NCBI RefSeq assembly: GCF_016839145.1
Contig: NZ_CP069303.1
Span: forward strand, 3,162,001-3,226,000
Source: Shinella sp. PSBB067
GTDB lineage: Bacteria; Pseudomonadota; Alphaproteobacteria; Rhizobiales; Rhizobiaceae
Length of the DNA: 64,000 nt
Direction: 5' to 3'
Numbering within the stretch: position 1 is the first letter of the stretch; every line of letters starts with the position of its first letter. The position numbers and the translations under genes are program-made. The notes below the pieces were generated by a model. It was given only the letters and a program-made list of their open reading frames with translations, ran no database searches and was not told the origin of the DNA. Shown in pieces: positions 52,564 through 61,198 of the stretch.

Positions 52564-53000
52564 TCATCGAGCACCATCATAACCAATATTGCGACGATGA
52601 TGTCGTCTACATCTGGATTGACGAGGCCCTGCCGCCTGATTTCGAGCGCCGTCTTCTCATGGAACTTCTCGCCCTGGCGGACCCGCACCGGTTTGGCTCG
52701 AGAGACGCTTCGGGGCGAAGGGACGAAAGCACTTACGCTGTCATAGAGGAGGAACTGCAAAGGGCGGCATACAATCGTGGAAGAGTTATCAGTTTCGATG
52801 AGGGGTACAGGTTCGACTATGTGGCCGGCTACCGCATCAAGGTGGAATATCTACCGTTCGGGCGGACCATCCTTGAAGGCAGCTGCCACATTCGTCGACG
52901 CAATCCCGGCATGCCGCGGGTCTCCTCGGCAGACTTCGATGGCATGTACGGCGATGGCGCGCTTGCTGGGGTGGTGGAGCGGGCGCTTGTGGCGCAATGA
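52560..53000 (+). CDS. Hypothetical protein after the methyltransferase, 146 aa
   Basis: Unrecognised, soluble. MIIEHHHNQYCDDDVVYIW, LPPDFERRLLMELLALADP and YRIKVEYLPFGRTILEGSC suggest an alpha/beta fold. Its ATG overlaps the methyltransferase stop by ATGA, so it is made with it. It does not show a nuclease motif. Confidence 0.6.
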   Translation: MIIEHHHNQYCDDDVVYIWIDEALPPDFERRLLMELLALADPHRFGSRDASGRRDESTYAVIEEELQRAAYNRGRVISFDEGYRFDYVAGYRIKVEYLPFGRTILEGSCHIRRRNPGMPRVSSADFDGMYGDGALAGVVERALVAQ

Positions 53001-53049
53001 TACCGGTTTTGCTATCAACCATAGTCCCCTCCGGAAGAAGAGAATTCAT

Positions 53050-53831
53050 CTAGGGCGTGTGGACGAATTTGAGCAAGCATAGGCCGGCGGCGAAGCTGAC
53101 GATCGAGCGGAAATTCCGTGCGGTCTTTTCGCATCGCAAAGCGACGCGCTTGAAGCGCTTGAGCCGCCCGAAGCCTTGCTCGATCCGAGCGCGCGCCTTG
53201 TAGAGCGTCTTGGCGAAGAAGGCCGGCGCGTTCTTCTCGTTGGCCTTGTGCGGGATCACCGGGGCGATGCCGCGAGCCCTGGCGGCGGCGCGATTGGCCT
53301 TGCTGGAATAGCCTTTGTCGCCCAGTGCGGCGCGTGGGGTGATGTCCGGCCCTATGTCGAGCAGGGTCTCGAAGCGGGTTGTGTCGGCAACCTGGCCGCC
53401 GGTCAGATCGAACGCGATGATGTCGCCCGAATTGTCCGCCTTGGCGTGGATTTTGGTCGTGAACCCGCCACGCGAGCGTCCGAGCGCCTGGCCTTGCTGC
53501 CTCCCTTTGCTCCGGCCGCCGAGACATGGGCGCGGACAATGGTAGAATCGAACATCTGGATCAAATGGGCCGATGCGCTCATCTCGGCCAGCGTGTCGAA
53601 AAAGGCTTCGAACACGCCGGCCTTGCTCAGCCGGTCAAAACGCTTCCACACCGAGTTCCAATGGCCGAAGCGCTCCGGCAGCGCCCGCCAGCGCACATTC
53701 TCCACCGTGAAGAAGTGCATCGCTTCCAGAAACAGCCGGTCGTCCGTGGCCTTGCGGCCCCGCCGGGGCAGGCAGGCCCGGAACACCTCCAGCGCGTTCG
53801 CCCAATCCGTATCCGTCATCTTCGTGGACAT
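53050..53831 (-). CDS. IS5-family transposase, two frames joined by frameshift
   Basis: The first frame (53831 to about 53480) has DRLFLEAMHFFTVENVRWR and the first Asp in LIQMFDSTIVRAHVSAAGAK. The second frame continues GGFTTKIHAKADNSGDIIAF, ALGDKGYSSKANRAAARARG (second Asp) and RARIEQGFGRLKRFKRVALR (Glu), ending at the TAG 53050-53052. The switch lies in a GGGAGGCAGCAAGG stretch near 53490, as in the programmed frameshift of IS427-group elements. Confidence 0.85.
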
Positions 53832-53926
53832 CGCCGACCTCCAAATCAGTCGGCAACCTATGAATCAGACCGGATTCGTCCCCGGAACCCCAAAACCTAT
53901 ACCTGAGTCAATTCGTCCACACGGCC
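53053..53926 (-). mobile_element. IS5-family (IS427-like) insertion sequence
   Basis: Inverted ends GGGCGTGTGGACGAATT and GGCCGTGTGGACGAATT (one mismatch) with a TA duplication on both sides (53051-53052, 53927-53928). About 874 bp. It inserted just downstream of the 146-aa gene. Confidence 0.9.
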
Positions 53927-54007
53927 TAAACATGACAAATATCCTGGCCCGACGCATACTTTACACAGGCAGGCTTCTCGGCACTCGCACGATCTGTCCA
54001 AGGCGCA

Positions 54008-55126
54008 TTACTTCAGCACTTTATTTATGGCTTCCGTCATCTGGCGTCCAAAACGTCCGCGCATCGGCTGCGCGGTCTTGTAGCAAAGCCTGCCGATATA
54101 TCTCGTCAGGTTCTGTTCAAAGTTGCGAGGAGAATTTCCGATCGCCGTGCTCAGTTCTGCATGATGCGGGTTCAGGAATTCATATATCAGGGAAGCGTAA
54201 ATCTTTTGGGGGCCGTGCAAGACAGGAAGCCCCGCCGGGCACTCAGCGCGGAGTAGATTGAATACGGGTTCGTGCCAGCTTCGGCGAAACGCCCGCTCCG
54301 CTTCGGGCTTCCACGGATATACCTCCTCAACATTCACCAACACCGGAAAATGCTTCATGATATCAGAAGCGCTGAACGTGATATTCGAGTAGGTGGGCGT
54401 CCCTTTAACCTCCAGAACGGTACCATATTCGCGATGGTAACCGAATCCAGCTTCCTCCCAGCATGGCGCCGGGATATTTATCTTGCTTGCATTCTCATAA
54501 AGTGGGAGTCCCCTTGCCTTTATTATACTTTCAGACAGAAGCCCAAATAATTTCGGAAATAGATCCTCCTTCATATAGAAAGATTTTAAATCTCCGTCAA
54601 AATCTCTAAATTCAAAATTTACGTGAGTACGGCGAAGGTGTTCAATCTTGTATCCTGATCGCCAGGACGATGACGATCTGCCCGGCATTTTACAACGGGA
54701 TATATTCCCCTTCTCGGAATATTCTCTGTTTGTCGGAACCCAAACCGTCGCGTGTTCATACGACGCATAAAAATGCCGCAAGACAGCAATCGGCGTTTTC
54801 CAATGCATCCATGCTGCCGCCATCTCCGGCGACCAACGCAACAATCTCGGATCATCAAGATCGAAGAGATACGGCTCGATGATGAGAGGATCAGGTCCCA
54901 GTATCCGCTGGTTGGCCTCGTCCGGGGTTATACGCCCCTCGCTAACGTCTTCGAGGGTTTTCCATAGATAGTCCATCCATTCCTCATCCATCCAGCTCCC
55001 GGAATAGGGAGGTTTCTGTCTACCGATAGGCGTGGGGGGCGGAAAGCACTCCCACGGGGAAACAGCAGAACACTCAATGCCTTCCATTACGGAGAAGTCG
55101 AAGGGCACATTACGGGCAGCCATCAT
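54008..55126 (-). CDS. Hypothetical protein, 372 aa
   Basis: Unrecognised, no signal or membrane segment, many aromatic residues. Blocks such as WMDEEWMDYLWKTLEDVSEG, MAAAWMHWKTPIAVLRHFYA, SYEHATVWVPTNREYSEKG and a C-terminal RYIGRLCYKTAQPMRGRFGR. Start ATG 55126 or 55123 after AGGA. Lower GC in the middle than its neighbours suggests foreign origin. It is divergent from the small HTH-like gene at 55417. No function can be assigned. Confidence 0.6.
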   Translation of the reverse strand: MMAARNVPFDFSVMEGIECSAVSPWECFPPPTPIGRQKPPYSGSWMDEEWMDYLWKTLEDVSEGRITPDEANQRILGPDPLIIEPYLFDLDDPRLLRWSPEMAAAWMHWKTPIAVLRHFYASYEHATVWVPTNREYSEKGNISRCKMPGRSSSSWRSGYKIEHLRRTHVNFEFRDFDGDLKSFYMKEDLFPKLFGLLSESIIKARGLPLYENASKINIPAPCWEEAGFGYHREYGTVLEVKGTPTYSNITFSASDIMKHFPVLVNVEEVYPWKPEAERAFRRSWHEPVFNLLRAECPAGLPVLHGPQKIYASLIYEFLNPHHAELSTAIGNSPRNFEQNLTRYIGRLCYKTAQPMRGRFGRQMTEAINKVLK

Positions 55127-55224
55127 CAATCCTCACTTACTGGAAGCAGGATGGGATGAAGGTACTAACGGACCGGCAACGGAAGTGCTTACCGAACCGT
55201 TTCCATAGAAATGCAATCAAAAGG

Positions 55225-55248
55225 CGTATGCATATGCGCATTTGCATG
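55225..55248. promoter_or_regulatory. ATGCAT-rich repeat in a divergent promoter region
   Basis: Contains TATGCATATGCGCATTTGCATG, overlapping palindromes ATGCAT, CATATG and ATGCGCAT and a second TGCAT. It lies between the 372-aa gene and the plus-strand gene at 55417. A possible operator, no more than that. Confidence 0.3.
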
Positions 55249-55416
55249 GAAATGGTGCATGACGCACTGAGCTAAATACCCAAGAGACTCTTCGGGGCGC
55301 TGGATTCCCGGCGATTCTCCGAGTTTCGCATTTGAGGCATTTGAGGCGGCCGATCAAACCAACCGATCCAGGATTTATGCGAAAAGGGCGGTGTCAGTAA
55401 CAGGAGGCACCGCGCC

Positions 55417-55857
55417 ATGAATAACACTGCCCTTAAAGCCGAATCGAAAACCTGCCTTCGGAACCGCACCAAGGTGGAATCCGCTGTTCTGAAGTATTAT
55501 AGCGTGACCCAACTGATGCCTACCAAGTCTGCCATCGCTCGGATGACTGACTTGAGCTACGGAACGGTAACTCGCTACTTTCCCTCGGCCGCACATGTGA
55601 AAGCGATTCTTCCTGATCAGGCCTTGATGAGCAAGACTGACGCTTTTCCGTCGCCGGTGAATTCCGTGGTGGTGCGCGTTATGGCCGACATGATGCGCAC
55701 CACCCTGCTCGCAATTCGCCAAGCCGCAGAACACTTCACCGCCGACGATGCTGCCAAACTCCTGGCATCGAGCTCCTCCGCTCCTCAGTTGGATGAGGCC
55801 GATAAGGCGTTCATTCTGGCCGTCACCCACGAACTCAAGTCGCTCGCGGTGAACTAG
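55417..55857 (+). CDS. Small HTH-like hypothetical protein, 146 aa
   Basis: After a basic start (KAESKTCLRNRTKVESAVL) the segment MPTKSAIARMTDLSYGTVTRYF has the look of a helix-turn-helix. The rest is helical (MADMMRTTLLAIRQAAEHF). AGGAGG lies 9 nt before the ATG. It precedes the 291-aa gene by 48 bp. Probably a regulator or DNA-binding accessory protein of the island. Confidence 0.6.
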   Translation: MNNTALKAESKTCLRNRTKVESAVLKYYSVTQLMPTKSAIARMTDLSYGTVTRYFPSAAHVKAILPDQALMSKTDAFPSPVNSVVVRVMADMMRTTLLAIRQAAEHFTADDAAKLLASSSSAPQLDEADKAFILAVTHELKSLAVN

Positions 55858-55905
55858 GCAGTTCACCGCCCCCCACCTCCATGTGTAATTTGTAGGAGAA
55901 ACCAC

Positions 55906-56781
55906 ATGCTTAATCTCATCACCAAACTGCTCGAGAAAGACCGCCTTTTCATGGCGCACCTCCCGTTGCCGCCGGACGAAGCCGCTAGCGTGCGGCGGAT
56001 GTCCCCCGACGCTGTGGCCAAGCTTGTAGACCCGGAGGTCTTCGAGTTCACCTGGGAGAATTCGGGCATCTTCGTCGATGCTGACGAGCTTACTCACTAC
56101 CCGAAGGTGTCCGAAAAAGAAGTCCAGGATGCTGTACAGTGCCCGGTTCCCCATGACAAAATCGTCATCCACACGCAGGTTACCCGCGAGGGCTTCAACA
56201 ATCCCGCGAGCTATATCTGGCATGTCGAGGCTACCGAGAACGGGTACATCGCGACGCCCTTCGTCTTTGCCGATCAGACGCTTTCGTATTTCGGGACGAC
56301 GCTGATCTTCGACCGCCGCTACACCAACCCTGATGGTAGCCCTGCTTTCGGCTGCCGCACGCCTGCCAGCCATCCCGTGATTTACGACAAGGAAGAGCTT
56401 CTGGAGCATCACTGCATGCTGCTGCGCTTCCTGCGCATCCTCTGCCTTCCGCAGGCGGTGATCGAAGAGATCGAACCGACTGCACAGCAGAATCGTGCAC
56501 GCGCGCGCCGCGGACGCCCCCCGCTTCCGCGGCGCCGTATCGTTCGTATTGCACCGGAAGCAATTCAGCGGATCGCATTGCCCGCTGAGAATGAGGGCAT
56601 CCCCGAGCCCAATGCCGTAGAGAATGCACGCGCCCCGGTCGTTGCACACCATCGCCGCGCTCATCTGCGCCGGCTTTCCTGCGGTCGCCTGGTCCGCATC
56701 CGCTCGTGCATCGTCAACGACCGCGGTCACGGCGCACTGCCGCCGCCGCAGGATTTTCATGTTGACGGGCCGCGTCATTGA
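55906..56781 (+). CDS. Hypothetical phage/island-type protein, 291 aa
   Basis: Unrecognised N-terminal two-thirds (LPPDEAASVRRMSPDAVAKL, FTWENSGIFVDADELTHYP). The C-terminus, HHRRAHLRRLSCGRLVRIRS and a final FHVDG, follows the His/Arg-rich pattern seen at the ends of many phage and prophage hypothetical proteins, placed before a CxV turn (SCIVND). AGGAG precedes the ATG. It forms a pair with the gene at 55417 and lies 108 bp before the recombinase. Confidence 0.6.
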   Translation: MLNLITKLLEKDRLFMAHLPLPPDEAASVRRMSPDAVAKLVDPEVFEFTWENSGIFVDADELTHYPKVSEKEVQDAVQCPVPHDKIVIHTQVTREGFNNPASYIWHVEATENGYIATPFVFADQTLSYFGTTLIFDRRYTNPDGSPAFGCRTPASHPVIYDKEELLEHHCMLLRFLRILCLPQAVIEEIEPTAQQNRARARRGRPPLPRRRIVRIAPEAIQRIALPAENEGIPEPNAVENARAPVVAHHRRAHLRRLSCGRLVRIRSCIVNDRGHGALPPPQDFHVDGPRH

Positions 56782-56889
56782 TCTTTCGACCGGGGGCTCC
56801 GGCGCGCGCTGAGAGATGCTATGCCTGCGGCCTGACCGCGGGCAACGCCCTCGCCCGAGTCCTGTTCCACCAATTTTCCGAGTCAGCCC

Positions 56890-58794
56890 ATGCCGAAGAA
56901 CGTCATCTTTTACGCCCGCTATTCGACGGACCGCCAGGACGAGCAGTCGATCGAGACGCAGATCGAACTCGGCCGCGCGCTTGCCGCCGAGCGCGGCTGG
57001 AACCTGGTCGAGATCTACGAGGACCGCGCCGTCAGCGGCACCAAGCTGAAGTCACGCCCCGGCATCCAGCAGGTGCTGCGCCGGATCAGGCAGCGCGACG
57101 TCGACATCCTGCTCTGCGTCTCCGTCGACCGCATCTCGCGCGACATGGAGCACAGCAGCGGTATCCTGAAGCAACTGCGCCATTACCGCGTGGAACTTTG
57201 GACCGTGCAGGCCAAGGCCCCCGTCGCCGACATCGAACTCGGCCTGCGTTCCATCATCAGCCATGACATGATCGAGCAGACCCGCTACCGCACAAGAGAA
57301 GGCATGAAGACGACGGTGCGGAAAGGCAAGGCCGCCGGCGGCATCGCCTACGGCTACCGCATCAAACTCGAATACGATGCGAAGGGCGATCGCGTGCCGG
57401 GCATGCGCGAGATCAACGAGGAAGAAGCCGAGATCGTCCGCTGGATCTACCAGCAATATGCCCTCGGCCGTTCGCCGAAGGAACTCGCCGTCGACCTGAA
57501 CAATCGCATGCCGCCGGTACCCGGCCCCAAAGGCGCCAAATGGCGCGACACAGCGATCCGCGGCCATCGCGACCGCGGCGCCGGCATCCTGAACAACGAG
57601 ACCTATATCGGCCGGATCGTCTATAACCGCCGCCGCTTCGACAAGAACCCGGAGACGGAGAGCAGGGAAGCCCGGCTTAACGACCGGAGCGAATGGGTCG
57701 TCGGCGAAGCACCGGAACTCAGGATCGTCGACGACGAGCTGTGGACCAGGGTCAAACGGCGCCAGATGGAGGTCGAGGCAAGCTTCAGCCAAACGACGAC
57801 GAACCGGCTGAACCGGGCGCACCGCCCGCAATATGTCCTGAGCGGCCTCCTCGAATGCGCCCACTGTGCCGGTCCCTACGCCGTCATGGCCAAGGACCGC
57901 TACGGCTGCACGAACCGCCAGAAGAAGCTACCCATCGATCATCTCGGCAATATCGTCTGCACGAACTCCAAGACGATCGCCCGTCAGGAACTCGAACAGC
58001 GCGTCCTCGACGCCATCCCCGACAACCTGCTCTCTACCGAGCAGATCACCACGATCCAGGACAGGGTGAACAAGCAGATGGCCGCAAGTCGCAAGGCCGG
58101 GGAACGGTCGAAGGACAAGCTCGAGGCCGGCCTGAGGGAAGCGACGCGCAAGCAGGAGGCCATCGCCAATCAGATCACCGAGCGCCTGCTGGCCGGACAG
58201 CCGAAGATCGATGCCTTCGATCGCATGCTCGACGAACTCCAGAAGCAGTGCGAAGCCATGCGGCAGGAACTCGACCATGTGTCGGCGAGGAAGAAGGCGG
58301 CGTTCAAGCCCTTCACCCTCAACCCGTCCATGTGCAACCTCATGACGAAGGCGCTGACCATGGCCGTACGCGCCGGCAATTCCGAGTGCGACGCGGTGAA
58401 GGAACAATTCAACATCGTGAGAGAGCTGGTCCAGAAGGTGGTCATTGCGCCCTCCCCCGACGGGAAGTCCGCGGACCTGACGATCCACGGCCGCCTGGCT
58501 TCGATCCTCGCCTCGATGAAGGCGTTCCACGAGCACAGCAAAGCCATGCGTGCGGATTTCGTCGACGACTACGCGCAGCGTTTAAAGGATGGTGAGCTGA
58601 AGGGACAGAAGGCGAAGCTGGACTTTGTAGCCCGCTTCCGGTCCGTCCTCGCTGAGGAGGAGGCGGACTGGAAGCGGTTACAAGTCTCAGTGGTTGCGGG
58701 GGCAGGATCTAATCTTTACTTGCTGCCCGAGCAAGTAAAGATGGTTGCGGGGACGGGCAGCCATCATAACTTGCTCTTCGAAACAGCTGCATAA
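56890..58794 (+). CDS. Large serine recombinase (resolvase/integrase family)
   Basis: 634 residues. The N-terminal resolvase domain has the catalytic Ser in FYARYSTDRQDEQSIETQ (Ser12) and VSVDRISRDMEHSS. The recombinase domain is GKAAGGIAYGYRIK and GAGILNNETYIGRIVYNRRR, and the zinc ribbon LLECAHCAGPYAVMAKDRYGC (written across the Cys pair) plus a later Cys. A coiled coil follows. It is the expected integrase of the island. The last 35 or so codons are in repeated, palindromic sequence that may come from an attachment site. Confidence 0.92.
   Translation: MPKNVIFYARYSTDRQDEQSIETQIELGRALAAERGWNLVEIYEDRAVSGTKLKSRPGIQQVLRRIRQRDVDILLCVSVDRISRDMEHSSGILKQLRHYRVELWTVQAKAPVADIELGLRSIISHDMIEQTRYRTREGMKTTVRKGKAAGGIAYGYRIKLEYDAKGDRVPGMREINEEEAEIVRWIYQQYALGRSPKELAVDLNNRMPPVPGPKGAKWRDTAIRGHRDRGAGILNNETYIGRIVYNRRRFDKNPETESREARLNDRSEWVVGEAPELRIVDDELWTRVKRRQMEVEASFSQTTTNRLNRAHRPQYVLSGLLECAHCAGPYAVMAKDRYGCTNRQKKLPIDHLGNIVCTNSKTIARQELEQRVLDAIPDNLLSTEQITTIQDRVNKQMAASRKAGERSKDKLEAGLREATRKQEAIANQITERLLAGQPKIDAFDRMLDELQKQCEAMRQELDHVSARKKAAFKPFTLNPSMCNLMTKALTMAVRAGNSECDAVKEQFNIVRELVQKVVIAPSPDGKSADLTIHGRLASILASMKAFHEHSKAMRADFVDDYAQRLKDGELKGQKAKLDFVARFRSVLAEEEADWKRLQVSVVAGAGSNLYLLPEQVKMVAGTGSHHNLLFETAA
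58690..58758. repeat. Direct and inverted repeats at the recombinase 3' end
   Basis: TGGTTGCGGGG occurs at 58691-58701 and 58742-58752. Between them CTTTACTTGCT (58714-58724) and AGCAAGTAAAG (58730-58740) form a perfect 11-5-11 inverted repeat. The repeats lie inside the recombinase frame. Possible recombination or termination structure. Confidence 0.55.
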
Positions 58795-58907
58795 CCTACT
58801 CGTGGGTGACCTATTGCGCGCTGTATCCGTCAATTTTTCGAACGGAAGCGACAACCTTCGCGGAGCAAATCGATGCGTCCAGTTTCATTACCCTGCCTGC
58901 GCCAGAG

Positions 58908-59876
58908 TTAAGTCCGAGCGAGCATAAGGTAGGCGAAGTAAGCTATGTAGCAACCGACAAATGCTGCCCCTTCGGCCCGCGACAGAGTTCTGCCCGTGAG
59001 GAAGGCTGGAACGCAAAGCACAGTTGCCGCAGCCATAACAGGAATGTCGACGGCGATGAGCGTTCTTTCCACGGTGATCGCTTCGCTCGGAACCAGCATC
59101 GTCAGCCCAAGAATGACTGCAATATTATAGACACTGCTGCCCAAAAGATTGCCTACCGCGATCTCGCGCTCATTGCGTACGGTCGAGACGATTGTCGTGA
59201 TCAGTTCAGGGCTCGATGTGCCGATTGCAACTATGGTCAGTCCGATAAGAGCTTCGGAGACCTCCAACCTGCGAGCAAGATCGGAGGATCCCCATACGAG
59301 CCAATCCGCGCCTATTGTGATGACCGCAATACCACCAATCATGACGGCGACGTTCAACCATCCGCTCCGCGGAGCGTCGCGCATCGGGCGTGGCAGGACT
59401 GGCAACTCTTTGTCGGGTGGCGAACTTCTTAAGCGCGCGCTTCGAACGACCAGGACGATATAGCCGATACCACCAAGCAGGAACACAAGGCCCTCGGCTC
59501 TCGACAGATAACCATCAGCTGCAAACACCCAGAACGCCAGTGCGGCGGCTATCATTGCAGGGAGTTCAAGCCCAACGGAGACCGGTTCCAAAACAACGGG
59601 CCGAGCGATAGCACATAGTCCAAGGATGAACAGCAGACCGAAGGTGTTGGTGCCGGCGATGTTCCCGACGACCAACCCTCCTTCTCCCGTCAACGCGGCA
59701 TTGATGCCCACCGCCAGCTCAGGTGTGCTTGTCCCGATCGCAACAAATGTGAGCCCGATGACGAGCGGGGATATGCTCAGCCGGCGCGCGAGCGTCGACC
59801 CGCTGCGCACCAGTATATCCGCTCCGCCGACCAAAGCGAGGAGGCCAAGCGCGCACCAGAGAATTGCGGCCGTCAA
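58908..59876 (-). CDS. Na+/Ca2+ (cation) exchanger, YrbG/CaCA family
   Basis: 322 residues, about ten membrane segments with the two alpha repeats: LVIGLTFVAIGTSTPELAVG and ALIGLTIVAIGTSSPELITT, each with the catalytic Glu of the GTS(T/S)PEL motif, plus GNIAGTN and GNLLGSS. It exchanges Ca2+ for Na+ or H+ across the inner membrane. The start is a TTG at 59876; no ATG fits the N-terminus. Convergent with the recombinase gene, separated by about 110 bp, the probable right border of the island. Confidence 0.92.
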   Translation of the reverse strand: MTAAILWCALGLLALVGGADILVRSGSTLARRLSISPLVIGLTFVAIGTSTPELAVGINAALTGEGGLVVGNIAGTNTFGLLFILGLCAIARPVVLEPVSVGLELPAMIAAALAFWVFAADGYLSRAEGLVFLLGGIGYIVLVVRSARLRSSPPDKELPVLPRPMRDAPRSGWLNVAVMIGGIAVITIGADWLVWGSSDLARRLEVSEALIGLTIVAIGTSSPELITTIVSTVRNEREIAVGNLLGSSVYNIAVILGLTMLVPSEAITVERTLIAVDIPVMAAATVLCVPAFLTGRTLSRAEGAAFVGCYIAYFAYLMLART

Positions 59877-59946
59877 GGCTTGTGTCTCTGCAGAAGCACC
59901 GGATATGCGGCAAGGCCTGCATGCCGCTCTATGACCACGCTCCGGA

Positions 59947-60609
59947 TCAGCCGATTTCGCCTAAGGGCTGGATATATGTCACCGAAAGATGATCCGGGAA
60001 CTTCAGCGCTGTTTTAATAGCTTCGCGGTCCACCGTACCGAGGAGGCATGTGCCGAGCCCTTCGGCAGCGCAGAACAGATAGACGTTCTGGGCCATGATG
60101 GCTGAGTTGACGCGTGCGGCGATAACCAGTTCTTCGGGCGCAGACTTGGCCAGGTCACCGGCGGCAGCGGCAAGTTTCTCGGCATCAGAGACATAGATCA
60201 GCACCACGGGCGCCCTGCGTACGAAAGCCGTGGGGCTGACATCCGCGCGAATATCTGTATCGGCCACTTTGTTGAGAGCGTTTGCCACGGGGTCGTAGAG
60301 ACTGACGCCATCTTCCAGCGCGACGTAGATATCGACGTTCTTCGCACCGTGCCAGGCGGGCGCTGTGCGTCCATCACCGTCCGCGCGGTTGACACCATTG
60401 GCCGCCCACAGTGCTTCGAGCACCTTTTCGCGCGCAACGTCACCACGCCCGAAGCGCTTGGTAGAGCGGCGCTGTTTCAGGGCTTCCTGCACGGAGACGG
60501 TTGCAGCGCCGCCGGAGGCCACCTGCGCATTGGCTGTCCCGACGATACCTGCGGACGCTGCCGCACTGGTTCCTGCGAGAAACAATCTTCTGGAGAGCTG
60601 TCGTGTCAT
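59947..60609 (-). CDS. Nitroreductase-family protein with Tat-like signal
   Basis: 220 residues. The N-terminus [16 protein letters not shown] is a twin-arginine-type signal, so the protein is probably exported folded with its FMN. The core RRSTKRFGRGDVAREKVLEAL and AAEGLGTCLLGTVDREAI is the nitroreductase/SagB-like FMN fold. ATG 60609 is chosen because the Tat signal begins there. It is the last gene of the nqr operon, 31 bp after the CBS gene. Its substrate is unknown. Confidence 0.87.
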   Translation of the reverse strand: MTRQLSRRLFLAGTSAAASAGIVGTANAQVASGGAATVSVQEALKQRRSTKRFGRGDVAREKVLEALWAANGVNRADGDGRTAPAWHGAKNVDIYVALEDGVSLYDPVANALNKVADTDIRADVSPTAFVRRAPVVLIYVSDAEKLAAAAGDLAKSAPEELVIAARVNSAIMAQNVYLFCAAEGLGTCLLGTVDREAIKTALKFPDHLSVTYIQPLGEIG

Positions 60610-60640
60610 GATATCGGTCCTTTTCTTTTCCGGGGCTTTG

Positions 60641-61036
60641 TTATGTCCACTGCCGTGAAAGGGCGTTGAGGACGTCGGTACGGCTGATCTGGCCGACAAG
60701 TCGGCCATGGCGGGTGACGGGGAACCGCCGGTACGAGCTTGCGACAAAGCGCTCACACGCTTCGACGATGTCGATACCCGCATCGAGCGTCTCGAGTTCG
60801 GTGCTCATATAGTCGGCGACACTGCCACCCCATTGTTTGTAGTAGGAGGCGTTGAGTGCGGCCTTCAGGCAATCGCGTTTGGACAGAACGCCGACGAGAT
60901 CGCCGGCGCCGTCGATGACGCATGCACCCGACACGCCGTTTTGCATGAGCACGGACACGGCCCGTACTATCTCCATGTCCGGCGTTAGCGTGATCAGGTC
61001 CGTGCGCATATGATCGGCGACCGTGTCGAGTTTCAT
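60641..61036 (-). CDS. CBS-domain protein
   Basis: 131 residues comprising two CBS motifs (MRTDLITLTPDMEIVRAV, VIDGAGDLVGVLSKRDCL; MSTELETLDAGIDIVEAC, PVTRHGRLVGQISRTDVL), a Bateman module that binds adenine nucleotides. It overlaps nqrM by 4 bp. Possibly senses energy charge for the Na+-NQR. Confidence 0.9.
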   Translation of the reverse strand: MKLDTVADHMRTDLITLTPDMEIVRAVSVLMQNGVSGACVIDGAGDLVGVLSKRDCLKAALNASYYKQWGGSVADYMSTELETLDAGIDIVEACERFVASSYRRFPVTRHGRLVGQISRTDVLNALSRQWT

Positions 61037-61194
61037 GTCCCGCTTCCTTCGGATCGTTCGCAAGCATGGCATTTGCCGCCGCAGGCCGCGCCGCCGCACG
61101 ATCCCTTGAGCGGTGCGCGGCCGGCAAAAAGGCCGGCGGCCAGCGCGAGCATGGCAAGCCCGGTCAGAAGAACAGCGGCGAAAATGGTCTGCAT
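61033..61194 (-). CDS. nqrM: NqrM, Na+-NQR maturation protein
   Basis: 53 residues: an N-terminal membrane helix (MQTIFAAVLLTGLAMLALAA) and a Cys-rich tail KGSCGGAACGGKCHAC with the four or five Cys of NqrM, which delivers iron for the Fe centre between NqrD and NqrE. Its place right after apbE and nqrF is the standard nqr order. Start ATG 61194 matches family length. Confidence 0.9.
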   Translation of the reverse strand: MQTIFAAVLLTGLAMLALAAGLFAGRAPLKGSCGGAACGGKCHACERSEGSGT

Positions 61195-61198
61195 GGCT

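Noticed and set aside
58690..58758. tRNA gene at the recombinase 3' end
   Set aside because: Only a short phrase resembles a tRNA 3' part; no cloverleaf or anticodon arm can be folded.
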